Assembly: GCA_014584295.1 (NCBI GenBank)
Contig: JACTNC010000063.1
Location: forward strand, 62,001-126,000
Direction of reading: 5' to 3'
Length of the DNA stretch: 64,000 nt
From: Verrucomicrobiota bacterium
Lineage (GTDB): Bacteria; Verrucomicrobiota; Verrucomicrobiia; Opitutales; Opitutaceae
Shown here: positions 24,086 to 33,829 of the stretch, piece by piece
Numbering within the stretch: position 1 is the first letter of the stretch
Layout of the letters: each line of letters starts with the position of its first letter
Position numbers and translations under genes: made by a program
The notes under the pieces: generated by a model
Told to the model about the DNA's origin: nothing
Seen by the model: the letters and a program-made list of their open reading frames with translations, nothing else
Databases searched by the model: none

Positions 24086-26191
24086 ATGCAGATTTCGTTC
24101 GCGTCCGTGAGATCCACCATTGCCACGCACACTGTGGCGGCAGTCCTGCTCACGATCTTTGCCTCATCCGCATTTCCGCAACCAAGCCAGGCCCCCGCTC
24201 GAAGCGAGGCGACACGGCTTGCACCGATGGTGATTTCGACAAGCCGGATGCCAACTCCTGTCGACGAATTGCCGGTGACAGTCGATCTCTTTTCCCGCGA
24301 ACGGATGCTTGCCTCGCCTGCGCTCACACTCGACGCAACGCTGCGCGAATCCGCAGCCTTCAGTCTCTTTCGCCGCAGCAGCGGGCTGACCGCACATCCC
24401 ACGGCACAGGGCATCTCCCTGCGCGGGCTGGGTCCCAGCGGCGCCAGTCGTTCGCTGATTCTTCTCGACGGCATACCGCTCAATGATCCCTTTGGGGGCT
24501 GGGTTTCCTGGTACAAGGTGCCTCGCCTTTCCCTTGCGGGCATCGAAATCATGCGTGGAGGAGGGTCCGGCACCTGGGGAAACGCCGCACTCGGCGGCAC
24601 CCTCGCGCTCACAAGCCGGCCATTGACCGAGCCCGACGGCAGTCTCGCAATCAACGGCGGTGACTTCTCAACCTACCTGGGTGAAACCAGCCTGACACAG
24701 ACGCTGGCAAACGGATCCGCCGTGCGCCTCGATGCCGCCGCGTTCTTCACCGACGGCTTCTACACGGTCGGGCCTGATCAGCGCGGGGCGATAGATCGTC
24801 GACTCGACTCCGAATTCCAGCTCGTTCAATTCACCTGGAAGCAGCCGCTGCAAAGCGACATCTTCCTCCAGATTTCCGCACGCGGATTTCGCGAGGACCG
24901 TGGCAACGGCACACCTCTGCAGCAGAATGCGACCCGCGAAGGCTTGGTCTCTATCACCATCGCCAGAAATCCCTCCGCCGGGCCTCATTGGTCTGCCGTG
25001 CTGTACGGTCAGCGCCAGGATTTCAACAGCTACTTCACGTCCGTCGATGCGCTGCGCCAGAGCGAAACACCCGCCAACGACCAGTACTCGGTTCCGTCCT
25101 CTGCAGCCGGTGCCGCTTTCACCGTGAATTGGACCCACTCCGGCGGTGCGCGCACCTCCGCGGGTGTCGACGCACGTTGGGTTGAGGGCGAAACGCGCGA
25201 GGAGTACCTTTACTCCACCTCCCGCTTCACGCGTCGTCGATTTGCAGGCGGCTCGCAGGTGTTTGCAGGCATTTTTGCGTCCCATGACCGCCCGCTCATC
25301 GCCGGCTGGCGCGGGTCCATCGCAGCCCGTATCGACCGCTGGTCAAACCGCGACGGCCATCGCCGTGAGATCAATCTCCTCACGGGCGCGGCTGTGCGCG
25401 ACGATCGTTTCTCGACGGACTCCGGGACCGAATTCAGTCCGCGACTGGGTGTGAACGGCCCCTTGTTTGGAAATCATGCCCTGCACGGGAGGGCTGCGGT
25501 TTACCATGCTTTCCGAGTGCCTACCCTAAATGAGTATCACCGCCCCTTTCGTGTCAGGAATGTGAATACAGAGGCGAATCCCGCGCTGTCCCGCGAGTCC
25601 GTCGATGGCGGGGAAATCGGCATCGATTTCAATCCCGGCGCCTTCCGACTCAGCCTGACCGGTTTCCTCAACGAACTCAACGACGCCGTCGCCAATGTGA
25701 CGCTCAGCAGCACGCCTTCCCTCGTAAGCCGTCAGCGCCAAAATCTCGATGCCATCCGCGTGCGCGGTTTCGAGGCCGGCGCGGAATGGCGCACCCTGCC
25801 CTCGCTCACGCTTCGAGCCGATCTTCTGATCAACGACACCCGCGTCGAAAAGGCCTCCGCACAACCCTCGCTCACGGGCCTGAAACTCGCACAGGTGCCA
25901 CGTCATACCCTCACCGCAGGCGCCTCCTGGTTCCTGAACAGCGCCTGGTCGATTGACCTTCGCATTCGCTCTGTCGCGTCGCAGTTCGAGGATGACGAAA
26001 ACACGCTTCGCCTCGCTTCCTTCACCGTGACCGACCTGCAGGCGGCCTATCGGGTGAATTCCGGACTCACCCTGACCGCGGCGATTGAGAACGCCTTTGA
26101 TCGCGACATCGAAACCGGTCGCAGCTCGGACGGTCTTGTCACACTCGACGGACCGCGACGCCTCCGCGGTGGATTGCGGTGGGAATGGTAA
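24086..26191 (+). CDS. BtuB-like TonB-dependent outer-membrane receptor
   Basis: 701 residues from ATG 24086, which is followed by a signal peptide ending near SSAFPQPS; a longer frame back to 23960 would overlap rsuA. The plug domain (about 45-155) has the compact BtuB/colicin-receptor layout: APMVISTSRMPTPVDELPV (TonB-box region), GISLRGLGPSGASRSLILLDGIPLND, and IEIMRGGGSGTWGNAALGG. The barrel ends with the aromatic RLRGGLRWEW. Such receptors take up cobalamin, siderophores or other metal chelates. No riboswitch or iron box was seen in the 92 bp upstream, so the ligand is open. It converges on xseA. Confidence 0.87.
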   Translation: MQISFASVRSTIATHTVAAVLLTIFASSAFPQPSQAPARSEATRLAPMVISTSRMPTPVDELPVTVDLFSRERMLASPALTLDATLRESAAFSLFRRSSGLTAHPTAQGISLRGLGPSGASRSLILLDGIPLNDPFGGWVSWYKVPRLSLAGIEIMRGGGSGTWGNAALGGTLALTSRPLTEPDGSLAINGGDFSTYLGETSLTQTLANGSAVRLDAAAFFTDGFYTVGPDQRGAIDRRLDSEFQLVQFTWKQPLQSDIFLQISARGFREDRGNGTPLQQNATREGLVSITIARNPSAGPHWSAVLYGQRQDFNSYFTSVDALRQSETPANDQYSVPSSAAGAAFTVNWTHSGGARTSAGVDARWVEGETREEYLYSTSRFTRRRFAGGSQVFAGIFASHDRPLIAGWRGSIAARIDRWSNRDGHRREINLLTGAAVRDDRFSTDSGTEFSPRLGVNGPLFGNHALHGRAAVYHAFRVPTLNEYHRPFRVRNVNTEANPALSRESVDGGEIGIDFNPGAFRLSLTGFLNELNDAVANVTLSSTPSLVSRQRQNLDAIRVRGFEAGAEWRTLPSLTLRADLLINDTRVEKASAQPSLTGLKLAQVPRHTLTAGASWFLNSAWSIDLRIRSVASQFEDDENTLRLASFTVTDLQAAYRVNSGLTLTAAIENAFDRDIETGRSSDGLVTLDGPRRLRGGLRWEW

Positions 26192-26250
26192 ACCTGGAGC
26201 AGGACTCACGCTGCTGAAGTCCTGTCACGTGCTGCCGATCTGCTTCCAAG

Positions 26251-27543
26251 CTACGGCCCGCGTTCCGCCGTCAGGTGCGCCGTGCCATCGGCAAATTCCG
26301 CGGTCACCTTGGCGCCGGCCTTCAGTTCCACCCGACGCTGTAGGGGAGTTCCGCTTGAATCCCGCATGATCACAAAGCCTCGATTGAGCACCGATTTCGG
26401 ACTGGCGGCCTGAAGGCGTTTCCAGAGTCCGAGAAGTCGGTGGGACTCCTGTTGCACGCGAAATTCCGGCGAGTACCGGGCGAGCCCGTGAGAGGCATCC
26501 GACAAAGTTTGGCGCGCCTCCTGGATCCGGCGTTGCGCGGTTGCAGCGAGCCTGTTGGCCAGGTCATCCAGACGCAGGAAACCTTGTTCAACCTGCGCCG
26601 TGGGCGAGAGCAATCGCAAGCGTGCACGCTGGTGCTCGACCCTACGCTGCAGCATTGAGAACTCACTCTCCACACGCCGCCAAAGCGCCTCTCCCGCCTG
26701 GCCGAGTCGCTCGTTGCAGGCGACAAAGCGGCTCGATATCAACTCCGCAGCCGCGCTGGGAGTTTCAGCGCGCACGTCGGCGGCAAAATCGCACAAGGTC
26801 ACATCAATCTCGTGCCCCACGGCGGAGATGATCGGCACCGGTGAAGCCGCCACTGCCCGGACGAGCACCTCCTCGTTGAATGCCCACAGGTCTTCCAGGC
26901 TGCCACCGCCGCGCCCGATCACCAGGATGTCGAAAAGTTCCATCGCGGTCGCCTGCCGGAGCATCGCCACCAATTCTTCAGCGGCGCCCGCGCCCTGCAC
27001 TTTTGCAGGAAGGACGACCACGCGTCCGCGCCAATTCCGACGTCGGAGGATCTGAATGAAATCACGCACCGCCGCACCGGTGGGAGAGGTGATGAACCCC
27101 ACCGTGCGCGGCATCTCCGGAAGCGCACGTTTGCGCTCCCGCTCGAAGAGCCCCTCCGCCTGGAGCTTTCGCTTCAGCGCCTCGAACTCCCGCTGCAGCT
27201 TCCCCACGCCATCATCGACGATCACGCGCGCGATCAACTGATAGTTCCCGCGGGCCTCATAGACGCTTATCTCGCCAAACACGACCACCTGCTGCCCGTC
27301 CCGCAGTTCTACGGACTGGCGCTGTGCGTCGCCGCGAAAGAGCACCGCCGAAAGCTGTGCCCCAGCATCCTTCAGGGAAAAATAGACATGCCCGCTCGAC
27401 TGGCGCCTCAGATTCGAGACCTCGCCGCGAACCCAGCCGGGAGGAATCTGCGACTCGAGCAGCGCCTTTACACGCCGGGTGAATTCCGTGACGGTCGCAA
27501 CCCGATCCTGCCCTGAAAAAGGTCCTTCCTCCTCTGCAATCAT
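26251..27543 (-). CDS. xseA: Exodeoxyribonuclease VII large subunit
   Basis: 430 residues from ATG 27543. The start is fixed by a very good Shine-Dalgarno, AAGGAGGAG, five to six bases before the ATG. The N-terminal OB-fold (about 20-110, VTEFTRRVKALLE, GEVSNLRRQSSGHVYFSLKD) is followed by the catalytic domain with FITSPTGAAVRDF and GRGGGSLEDLWAFNEE, then a long coiled-coil region. With the XseB subunit it degrades single-stranded DNA. The xseB gene is not in the window. It starts 32 bp after the TVP38-family gene on the same strand. Confidence 0.95.
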   Translation of the reverse strand: MIAEEEGPFSGQDRVATVTEFTRRVKALLESQIPPGWVRGEVSNLRRQSSGHVYFSLKDAGAQLSAVLFRGDAQRQSVELRDGQQVVVFGEISVYEARGNYQLIARVIVDDGVGKLQREFEALKRKLQAEGLFERERKRALPEMPRTVGFITSPTGAAVRDFIQILRRRNWRGRVVVLPAKVQGAGAAEELVAMLRQATAMELFDILVIGRGGGSLEDLWAFNEEVLVRAVAASPVPIISAVGHEIDVTLCDFAADVRAETPSAAAELISSRFVACNERLGQAGEALWRRVESEFSMLQRRVEHQRARLRLLSPTAQVEQGFLRLDDLANRLAATAQRRIQEARQTLSDASHGLARYSPEFRVQQESHRLLGLWKRLQAASPKSVLNRGFVIMRDSSGTPLQRRVELKAGAKVTAEFADGTAHLTAERGP

Positions 27544-27575
27544 TGTCTCCTCCTTAGCAGCCGCATGTCGGCCGC

Positions 27576-28262
27576 CTACGAGGCCTGCGATTCGCGTTTC
27601 CGTTTCGCGTAGTGCTTGCGGAGCATGTGCACTCCGAGCCCAACCGCAATCAGCAGGCTGATGCCGATGACCGCCCACTTGGCCTTGCCCTGCGCAAGGG
27701 CATCCCCGAACATGACAATGCCGGTGGCGTTGAGCATCGGCAGCGCAAACGAGGGAAGGATATACTTCCGAAAGGGAATCTGAGCCAGCCCCAGCAGGTA
27801 GCTTTGAACAAGAAAGGGCGGACCCGGCGTGATGCGCACGAGAATCGTGACTTCGAGCTGATCCGCTTCATCCACCACGGGAATCCGATAGCCGAGCCGG
27901 CCCAGCCAGCGTTCCAAGAGCGGACGCAAGGCGTATCGGGCCAGCCAATACGTCAGGGTGACATTGATCAGGACTGTCGCCGCGGCGCCGGCAAGTATGC
28001 CGTGGATCCCGAGTTGTTCGCCGAACGCGGTCCCGGCAGCCAGGCAGAATGCGGTGAAAGGGAACCCGATCGCCAGCAGAACCGCCATCGCCAAAAAGAA
28101 TACCCAAGGGCCGACCGAACGGATGTACTGCATAACCGGCTCGATCATGCCCTTCAGATCAACCCCACGCAGCAGCAACAGTCCCGCAGCCACCACAACA
28201 GCGGCTACGAGTCCAAGCTTTAGCAAAAGCCATTTCTTCCCACGCGACGGGGTTGCCTGCAT
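27576..28262 (-). CDS. TVP38/TMEM64-family membrane protein
   Basis: 228 residues with an N-terminal helix and about five further membrane segments. The SNARE-associated/VTT signature region is visible: GFPFTAFCLAAGTAFGEQLG followed by ITPGPPFLVQSYLLGLAQIPFR, with the conserved proline-rich turn. DedA/VTT proteins are thought to move or balance membrane phospholipids; the exact role of this one is unknown. The tail is basic (RKHYAKRKRES), as expected for a cytoplasmic end. It is the first gene of a two-gene minus-strand unit with xseA. Confidence 0.85.
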   Translation of the reverse strand: MQATPSRGKKWLLLKLGLVAAVVVAAGLLLLRGVDLKGMIEPVMQYIRSVGPWVFFLAMAVLLAIGFPFTAFCLAAGTAFGEQLGIHGILAGAAATVLINVTLTYWLARYALRPLLERWLGRLGYRIPVVDEADQLEVTILVRITPGPPFLVQSYLLGLAQIPFRKYILPSFALPMLNATGIVMFGDALAQGKAKWAVIGISLLIAVGLGVHMLRKHYAKRKRESQAS

Positions 28263-28420
28263 TCATTCACGATGTCGGGCTTGCACTTGGCGCGTCAAGG
28301 AGGCGACAACTCGGCAATATCCATGAAATGGCATCAATCGGCTTCCATGGGCTGGATTCCTCATGCTTGTCGCAGGTTTTTCGTTTTTAGCCCTTCATGT
28401 TGGGGGCAAAACTCCGAGTG

Positions 28421-30619
28421 ATGAGCATATTGCCTGCCGCGAACGACACGCCATCCCGACTGGAGCGCTTCGGTGCGATCTGCACCGGGGTGGGCATTCT
28501 TGCTGCCGCAATCGTGACGCTGGCATCACCCTCGACCAGCCGGATGCAGGTCTGGCCATGGTCCCTGCTCACGACATTCGCCTGGGTATGCTGGATCCTT
28601 GCCGGATGCTCTGCCTTGGCTGTCGACGGCCGACTGATCAAATCCCTGACAGGCGCGGGTCTTGCAGTCCTCAGCCTGGTTTGTGTGCTTACGGCCTACA
28701 CGTCCTTCCTGCCCGGCATTTCTTTGCCTGCAGCTCTTCCCGCTCTGGCGGGTTGCCTGGCCCCATTCGCTTTCCACTCTGCGCTCTCGGGAAAATGGCG
28801 CGGTCACTGGCTCATCGCGATCGGACTCTTCGGTGTCGTTGTGACTGCAGTTTCACTCCACCTCTGGATCACCACACGCGTGGGACCGGCCTTTGCCGAT
28901 GGTCAGTCCTTCACCGACGCCTTGAAGGCGCGCAACGACCAGCCCTTTGGTCACAGCAATTATGTCGCCGCATTCTCCCTGCTTGCGGTGGGCGCGATGG
29001 GCGCCTGCCTGTCATGCGCGTCGCATCGATGGGCGCGAATCGTCTGGAGCGCCGGTCTCATTGCGAGCCTGGTCGTCCTTTTCTCCACGGGCAGTCGTGC
29101 AGGTCTCGTTGCCCTCGTCGCCGGAATCGCGGCATTTGCCTTTGTGACAATCAGAGCCGGTGCTCGCATTCCCAGGAAACACCTGCTGATCGCAGCGCTC
29201 GGTGCGGTCCTGCTCGTCACCGCCGGCGTCGCGGCGAATCCCCGGTTGCGGGAACTTGTTCAACACGGACGCTGGGGCGCAACCGCGCGCGAGAGCAATC
29301 AGCAGCGCCTTGGAATGTCCCAAGCTGCGGTCGCCCTCGGGCTCGAACGTCCGGCGCTCGGATGGGGCCCCGGAATGGTTCCCCAGGTTTTCCCCTCGGT
29401 TCGCGCGGCGGTCGCCGGAAATGTCGACAACGTCATCCAGGTACACAATTCGCTGCTCCAAACCTGGGCCACGCTCGGCGTGCCGGGCACGCTCGCAGCA
29501 ATACTCATCGCCGCAGGATTCCTGACTCGTTTGTTCCGTCCCTCCGAGCGGCTGGCTGAATCCGGAAACCGATCCATGGGCCCGCCTGCAACCGCTTCGT
29601 TCGCGAGCGGGCTTGTCGCCTTTGCAACGTACTCGTTTTTCGATCACTCGCTCGATATTCCGGCAATGGCGCTGGTTGCCGGAGCCATGCTGGGAGCGAC
29701 GGGTTTTTCAAGAACACCCGCAGGTAATCCCTCCTCCATCGGTCGTTTCGCGGCCTTTGCCGCAGGGGCTCTGCTGCTGGTCCTTTCACCGGGTATTCTT
29801 CGCGATCAGCTTGCGCGTCAGGCGTACTCCGATGCGCTCACCTGCGTGGCCCGCCGCGATCCGTCAGGCTTTCGGGAGGCGCTGATGCGCGCGGACCGAA
29901 CCGTGCCCGATGCGACCTATCCCTCCCATGTCCTCGCGTCCTGGCTGGCGACAGGCCAGCCGTTCGACAATCAGCCGCCGCTTGCCGACAAAGGAGCCGC
30001 CGCAATAAAACCGCTTGAGGACTCGTTGAAGCGGAATCCATTTCTTGAATACGCCCACTACAACCTCGGCTGGCTCTACCTCGACAACCTGCCGGAAAAG
30101 GCGGAAAAGCATTTTCTCGCGGCAGCCCTGCTGGCGCCCCATCGCATCGGGGTGCACACGGGACTCGGCCTCGCCCGCATGGCCCGCGACAATCCCGTCG
30201 GCGCCGCGGCCGCATTCGCCGCCGAACGCGTCAATGATCCTCGTCAGGCATTTGAACCGCTCTTCCGTGAGCCTGCGCTCGCAGACATTGCAGTCCGCAC
30301 GGATGCGCTCGCCCGGGATTTCATGCGCGTCCAGGCCGAAGCCGGACAGATTGACGGCAAACGAGTCGACACTGTCCTCGCTGCGTGGAGTGACCCGAAC
30401 CTGCGCAGCGTCTCAATGGGGCCACCATTCCGTCGGGTTCGACCCGGCTACGGCGTGCTCATGGGTTTTCCCGAAGGCAGGCCCCCTGCAGACGTGAACC
30501 TGATGGCAACACCGGTCCTACCTCCGAAGATCAACGCCGCGTTGCCGAATCCGGGTTGGGTCAATGGTGAACTCCTGCTCAAGCTTTCGCTTGGTGCGTC
30601 TCCTCAGAAATCGCCATGA
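28421..30619 (+). CDS. O-antigen ligase-family membrane protein with a TPR-like C-terminus
   Basis: 732 residues from ATG 28421 (ATG 28397 is an alternative). About 11-12 membrane helices cover residues 20-470. Between them lies the large periplasmic loop typical of the WaaL/Wzy family, including GHSNYVAAFSLLAVGA, STGSRAGLVALVAG and the loop with GWGPGMVPQVFP and VHNSLLQTWATLG. The C-terminal 250 residues are soluble, with helical pairs such as EYAHYNLGWLYLDNLPEKAE that look like TPR units. The family polymerises or ligates polysaccharide chains from undecaprenyl carriers. It overlaps the sugar transferase gene by 4 bp (ATGA), so the two belong to one polysaccharide unit. Confidence 0.85.
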   Translation: MSILPAANDTPSRLERFGAICTGVGILAAAIVTLASPSTSRMQVWPWSLLTTFAWVCWILAGCSALAVDGRLIKSLTGAGLAVLSLVCVLTAYTSFLPGISLPAALPALAGCLAPFAFHSALSGKWRGHWLIAIGLFGVVVTAVSLHLWITTRVGPAFADGQSFTDALKARNDQPFGHSNYVAAFSLLAVGAMGACLSCASHRWARIVWSAGLIASLVVLFSTGSRAGLVALVAGIAAFAFVTIRAGARIPRKHLLIAALGAVLLVTAGVAANPRLRELVQHGRWGATARESNQQRLGMSQAAVALGLERPALGWGPGMVPQVFPSVRAAVAGNVDNVIQVHNSLLQTWATLGVPGTLAAILIAAGFLTRLFRPSERLAESGNRSMGPPATASFASGLVAFATYSFFDHSLDIPAMALVAGAMLGATGFSRTPAGNPSSIGRFAAFAAGALLLVLSPGILRDQLARQAYSDALTCVARRDPSGFREALMRADRTVPDATYPSHVLASWLATGQPFDNQPPLADKGAAAIKPLEDSLKRNPFLEYAHYNLGWLYLDNLPEKAEKHFLAAALLAPHRIGVHTGLGLARMARDNPVGAAAAFAAERVNDPRQAFEPLFREPALADIAVRTDALARDFMRVQAEAGQIDGKRVDTVLAAWSDPNLRSVSMGPPFRRVRPGYGVLMGFPEGRPPADVNLMATPVLPPKINAALPNPGWVNGELLLKLSLGASPQKSP

Positions 30620-32037
30620 CCCAGGCGCTCGAATCCCACCGGCTCCGCCGCGTCTGGCTCCCGCTGGCCCTGCTCATCGGCGACACCCTGGCGGCCTTTG
30701 CGGGTTTCTGCGCCGCCTATGCGCTGCGCTATGCCTCGCCTGTGGGAAAGCTTGGCATTCCGGTGCCCGATGCCAGGTTCATCGAGTATCTTCCGCTCCT
30801 GTTGATCGGGACGTTTTTTCTGATCGCCGCGTATGTCCAGCTCGACCTGTATACGGAGCGCCTTCTCCTTCGCCGCCTTCAGTCGCTCAACCTGATCCTC
30901 AAGGGCACGGTGCTTTGGCTTGTCGCGTTTCTCGGACTTTCGCTCGTGCTGAAATTCGAGCCTCCGGTCTCCCGCTGGTTCGTGATTCTCGCAATCGCCG
31001 CCGTGCTGGTGCTCATGTACGCCTGGCGCACGATCGCCTACTACACCCTGACACGCTCACGGCTCGTGAACCGGCTGCGCCAGCGTGCGGCGGTGCTCGG
31101 CTGGAACGAAGATGCCGCGACGCTGGTGCGTGACCTTCAAATGACGCCTGTCCATCCGCTCGCCTTCATCGGCTGCATCCGGATCGAGGGAGACGCGCCC
31201 TGCGACGAACGCTGCCTCGGATCGATCGACGATCTCCCAGCCATTCTCCGATCCGAGCGGGTCGACGTCCTGATCGCATCGCGCACGGATCTGCCGCGCG
31301 AACAGTTGCGGTTCGTCGTGGAGACCTGCGAATCGGCGTACATCGAGTGGAAGGTCGTGCCCTCATCCTTCCAGATTCTGATCAGCGGACTGCGTCTTCA
31401 GACGGTCGGACGCGTGCCCATCATCGGCATCGAGGATCTTGCAATCAACCGCCTCCTCAACCGCCTTGCGAAGCGCTTCATCGATGTCACGGGTTCGCTC
31501 ATCGGACTCGTTCTTTCGGCTCCGGTCATCGCGCTGCTGGCCGCACTGGTGAAGAGGGAATCGCCTGATGGCCCGGTCTTTTTCCGCCAGGAACGCGTGG
31601 GCGCGCGGCACGCGCCGTTCATCCTCTACAAACTGCGTAGCATGGCTCCGGATGCCGCGACGCAAGACCACGCCCACGTCAGCACACGCGCGGGAGACCC
31701 CCGGCTTCTCCGCATCGGCGCCTGGATGCGTCGCTGGAATCTCGACGAACTTCCCCAGTTCTGGAACGTGCTCCGCGGCGACATGAGCCTCATCGGTCCG
31801 CGCCCCGAGCGCACACATCATGTGGAGAAATTGTCCAATGTGGTTCCTCATTACCTGCCGCGTCATCTGGTCCGTCCGGGCATGACAGGATGGGCGCAGG
31901 TCAACGGACTCCGGGGAGAAACCTCGATCGCCGGCAGGATCCAGCATGACATCTATTACATCGAAAACTGGTCGCTCTGGCTGGATCTGCAGATCCTTCT
32001 CCTGACGTTCTTTCGGTGGAAAAATCCCGCGGCATAG
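30616..32037 (+). CDS. Undecaprenyl-phosphate sugar transferase (WcaJ/WbaP-type)
   Basis: 473 residues. Four N-terminal helices (about 15-145) are followed by a CoA-binding-like/Rossmann region (about 155-260) and the catalytic bacterial sugar transferase domain (about 280-473). The latter begins with RFIDVTGSLIGLVLSAPVI and contains FFRQERVGARHAPFILYKLRSM, then DELPQFWNVLRGDMSLIGPRPE and RPGMTGWAQVNG. It transfers a sugar phosphate, often glucose-1-phosphate, to undecaprenyl phosphate, the first step of exopolysaccharide repeat synthesis. The start overlaps the ligase stop (ATGA). No glycosyltransferases or export genes follow, so the locus is minimal or split. Confidence 0.92.
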   Translation: MTQALESHRLRRVWLPLALLIGDTLAAFAGFCAAYALRYASPVGKLGIPVPDARFIEYLPLLLIGTFFLIAAYVQLDLYTERLLLRRLQSLNLILKGTVLWLVAFLGLSLVLKFEPPVSRWFVILAIAAVLVLMYAWRTIAYYTLTRSRLVNRLRQRAAVLGWNEDAATLVRDLQMTPVHPLAFIGCIRIEGDAPCDERCLGSIDDLPAILRSERVDVLIASRTDLPREQLRFVVETCESAYIEWKVVPSSFQILISGLRLQTVGRVPIIGIEDLAINRLLNRLAKRFIDVTGSLIGLVLSAPVIALLAALVKRESPDGPVFFRQERVGARHAPFILYKLRSMAPDAATQDHAHVSTRAGDPRLLRIGAWMRRWNLDELPQFWNVLRGDMSLIGPRPERTHHVEKLSNVVPHYLPRHLVRPGMTGWAQVNGLRGETSIAGRIQHDIYYIENWSLWLDLQILLLTFFRWKNPAA

Positions 32038-32097
32038 CGGTACATTCGGCATTTACTGGCTTTCGTCCATGAATCCGTTCGCCTTGTATCGCGACGC

Positions 32098-32976
32098 ATG
32101 CCCGATGCCACACATTCGCGCGCGATCGTACAGCTCTTCATGGCTGCCCTGTGCTGGAGCCTTGGAGGCCTGCTCATCAAGCACCTTGCTTGGTCTCCCC
32201 TCGCCGTAGTCAGCGGACGCGGGTTGATTGCCGGACTCTTCCTCCTGGCCATCAATCGGGGCATCAAGATCCACTGGTCGCGCTGGCAGGTGCTTGCGGC
32301 CATCGCGTATGCCGCGACATCTCTGACTTTCGTGATGGCGACGAAAGCCACAACTGCGGCCAATGCCATCCTGCTCCAGTATACGGCTCCTGTCTGGATC
32401 GCCCTGCTGGGATCGTGGCTGCTCGGAGAGAAGGCCACGCGGAGCGATTGGTTCACCATCGCCGCTGTTCTCGTGGGCATGGGTGTTTTCGTCTATGACG
32501 GCGTGAAGTTCAGCAGCCTCACGGGAAATCTCATCGCGCTGCTCAGCGGTCTCCTCTTTGCACTGATGATCCTGTTCATGCGAAAGCAAAAGGAAGGATC
32601 ACCCGTGGATTCCGTCATCCTCGGCAATCTGCTCGCCTTCCTCATCGGCATTCCAGTGCTCCTATCGGCGCCTCCGCTTCCCGTAACAGGCTGGCTTGCG
32701 CTGCTGCTCCTGGGAACGGTGCAGCTCGGGCTGTCCTATTGGTTCTATTCGCTGGCGATCAAACGTGTCGCAGCTCTCGAAGCCGTGCTCATCCCTGTCA
32801 TCGAACCGCTCCTCAATCCGCTCTGGGTGCTCCTCATGACCGGAGAAAAACCAAGCGCCGTCGCGCTGGTGGGCGGCGCGATCGTTCTCGGTTCAGTCAC
32901 CCTTCGAGCCGTGGTTTCCCTGCGGGGGACCCGTTTCAAACGGCCGATTGCCGCCGAAGTCGCCCGCAACGCCTAG
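32098..32976 (+). CDS. EamA/DMT-family transporter
   Basis: 292 residues with ten hydrophobic helices in two EamA repeats. The first repeat holds LCWSLGGLLIKHLAWSPLAV and TTAANAILLQYTAPVWIALLG; the second holds SYWFYSLAIKRVAALEAVLIPVIEPLLNP, where the position and prolines are characteristic. The family exports or imports metabolites such as amino acids and nucleotide precursors; the substrate is unknown. It lies 60 bp after the sugar transferase on the same strand and converges with the SGNH hydrolase gene with 16 bp between stops. Confidence 0.88.
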   Translation: MPDATHSRAIVQLFMAALCWSLGGLLIKHLAWSPLAVVSGRGLIAGLFLLAINRGIKIHWSRWQVLAAIAYAATSLTFVMATKATTAANAILLQYTAPVWIALLGSWLLGEKATRSDWFTIAAVLVGMGVFVYDGVKFSSLTGNLIALLSGLLFALMILFMRKQKEGSPVDSVILGNLLAFLIGIPVLLSAPPLPVTGWLALLLLGTVQLGLSYWFYSLAIKRVAALEAVLIPVIEPLLNPLWVLLMTGEKPSAVALVGGAIVLGSVTLRAVVSLRGTRFKRPIAAEVARNA

Positions 32977-32992
32977 CCTGTGACGGCCGCCT

Positions 32993-33715
32993 TCAAGGTG
33001 CCGCCAGCACCCGTCGCACCAGGGGTATCCAGAGCTCGTACCCCTTGCGGTTCATATGGAGCTTGTCGGAAACGAAAATGTCGGGTTTCGGCGTGCCGTC
33101 GGCCTGCAGCATCGAAGGCACGACATCGACAAAGGTGTCCCGTGAATCTCGCGAAAGGTAATCCTTCATCATCCGGTTGAGCGCGACCACGTGATCACGC
33201 TGTTCCCAGCGCCGCGGGTTCAGCGCAACGGCAATCACGGCGACCCGCGTCTTGGGAAGTTCCCGGTGGATCCGCTCGACGATGGCTTTCATGTCCGCAA
33301 AGACCTCCTCGACCGGTTTCTTCGCATTGATGTCATTGCCGCCGGAATAGATGACGACCTGACGCGGCTGGTAGCGCAGAATCAACTCATCAAAAAACAA
33401 ACGGATGTCCGAGAACTGCGAGCCGCCAAAACCACGGTTCAACACACGGTGATTCGGAAAATCCTGCGTCAGATCCGTCCAGCGGCGGATCGAAGAGCTG
33501 CCCGTGAACACGATCGGGGCCACCGGCGGCGGAGCTTCGAGATCCGCCTTGGCAAAGGCCGCAATCTCCTTCGCCCATCTCGATTCGGCCTTGGCTGCCG
33601 ACCCGGCAATCGCTGGATGGGCGGTTGCGGGAGACTGCGCAAGAGCCGTTCCCAGACTCAGCGCAAGAGCGAGCACTCCAGCAGACAGGTATCGAAAAAG
33701 GGGAGACAGGGTCAT
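32993..33715 (-). CDS. Secreted SGNH/GDSL-type hydrolase
   Basis: 240 residues from ATG 33715, which is followed by a signal peptide (TLSPLFRYLSAGVLALALS to ALAQ). The four SGNH blocks are visible: FTGSSSIRRW (nucleophile serine, block I), GFGGSQFSD (block II glycine), SGGNDINAKK (block III asparagine) and DKLHMNRKGYELW (block V aspartate-histidine pair). Such enzymes remove acetyl or acyl groups from carbohydrates or lipids in the periplasm. The gene is the last of a possible minus-strand series after dsbD, 114 bp downstream of it. Confidence 0.88.
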   Translation of the reverse strand: MTLSPLFRYLSAGVLALALSLGTALAQSPATAHPAIAGSAAKAESRWAKEIAAFAKADLEAPPPVAPIVFTGSSSIRRWTDLTQDFPNHRVLNRGFGGSQFSDIRLFFDELILRYQPRQVVIYSGGNDINAKKPVEEVFADMKAIVERIHRELPKTRVAVIAVALNPRRWEQRDHVVALNRMMKDYLSRDSRDTFVDVVPSMLQADGTPKPDIFVSDKLHMNRKGYELWIPLVRRVLAAP

Positions 33716-33829
33716 GCGATCCAGAGTATGCCCTGGTTTCCGAAACCCAAGTCCGAATTCAATCGAAGCCACTGCCTCGGGACTGACCAACAAGACCGGC
33801 AAACCTCAAAACGGTTAGGCTCAAAAAAA

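Noticed and set aside
26200-26224. Hairpin CAGGACT/AGTCCTG between the BtuB-like gene and xseA as a terminator
   Set aside because: No T run follows on either strand; it is too weak to list as a terminator.
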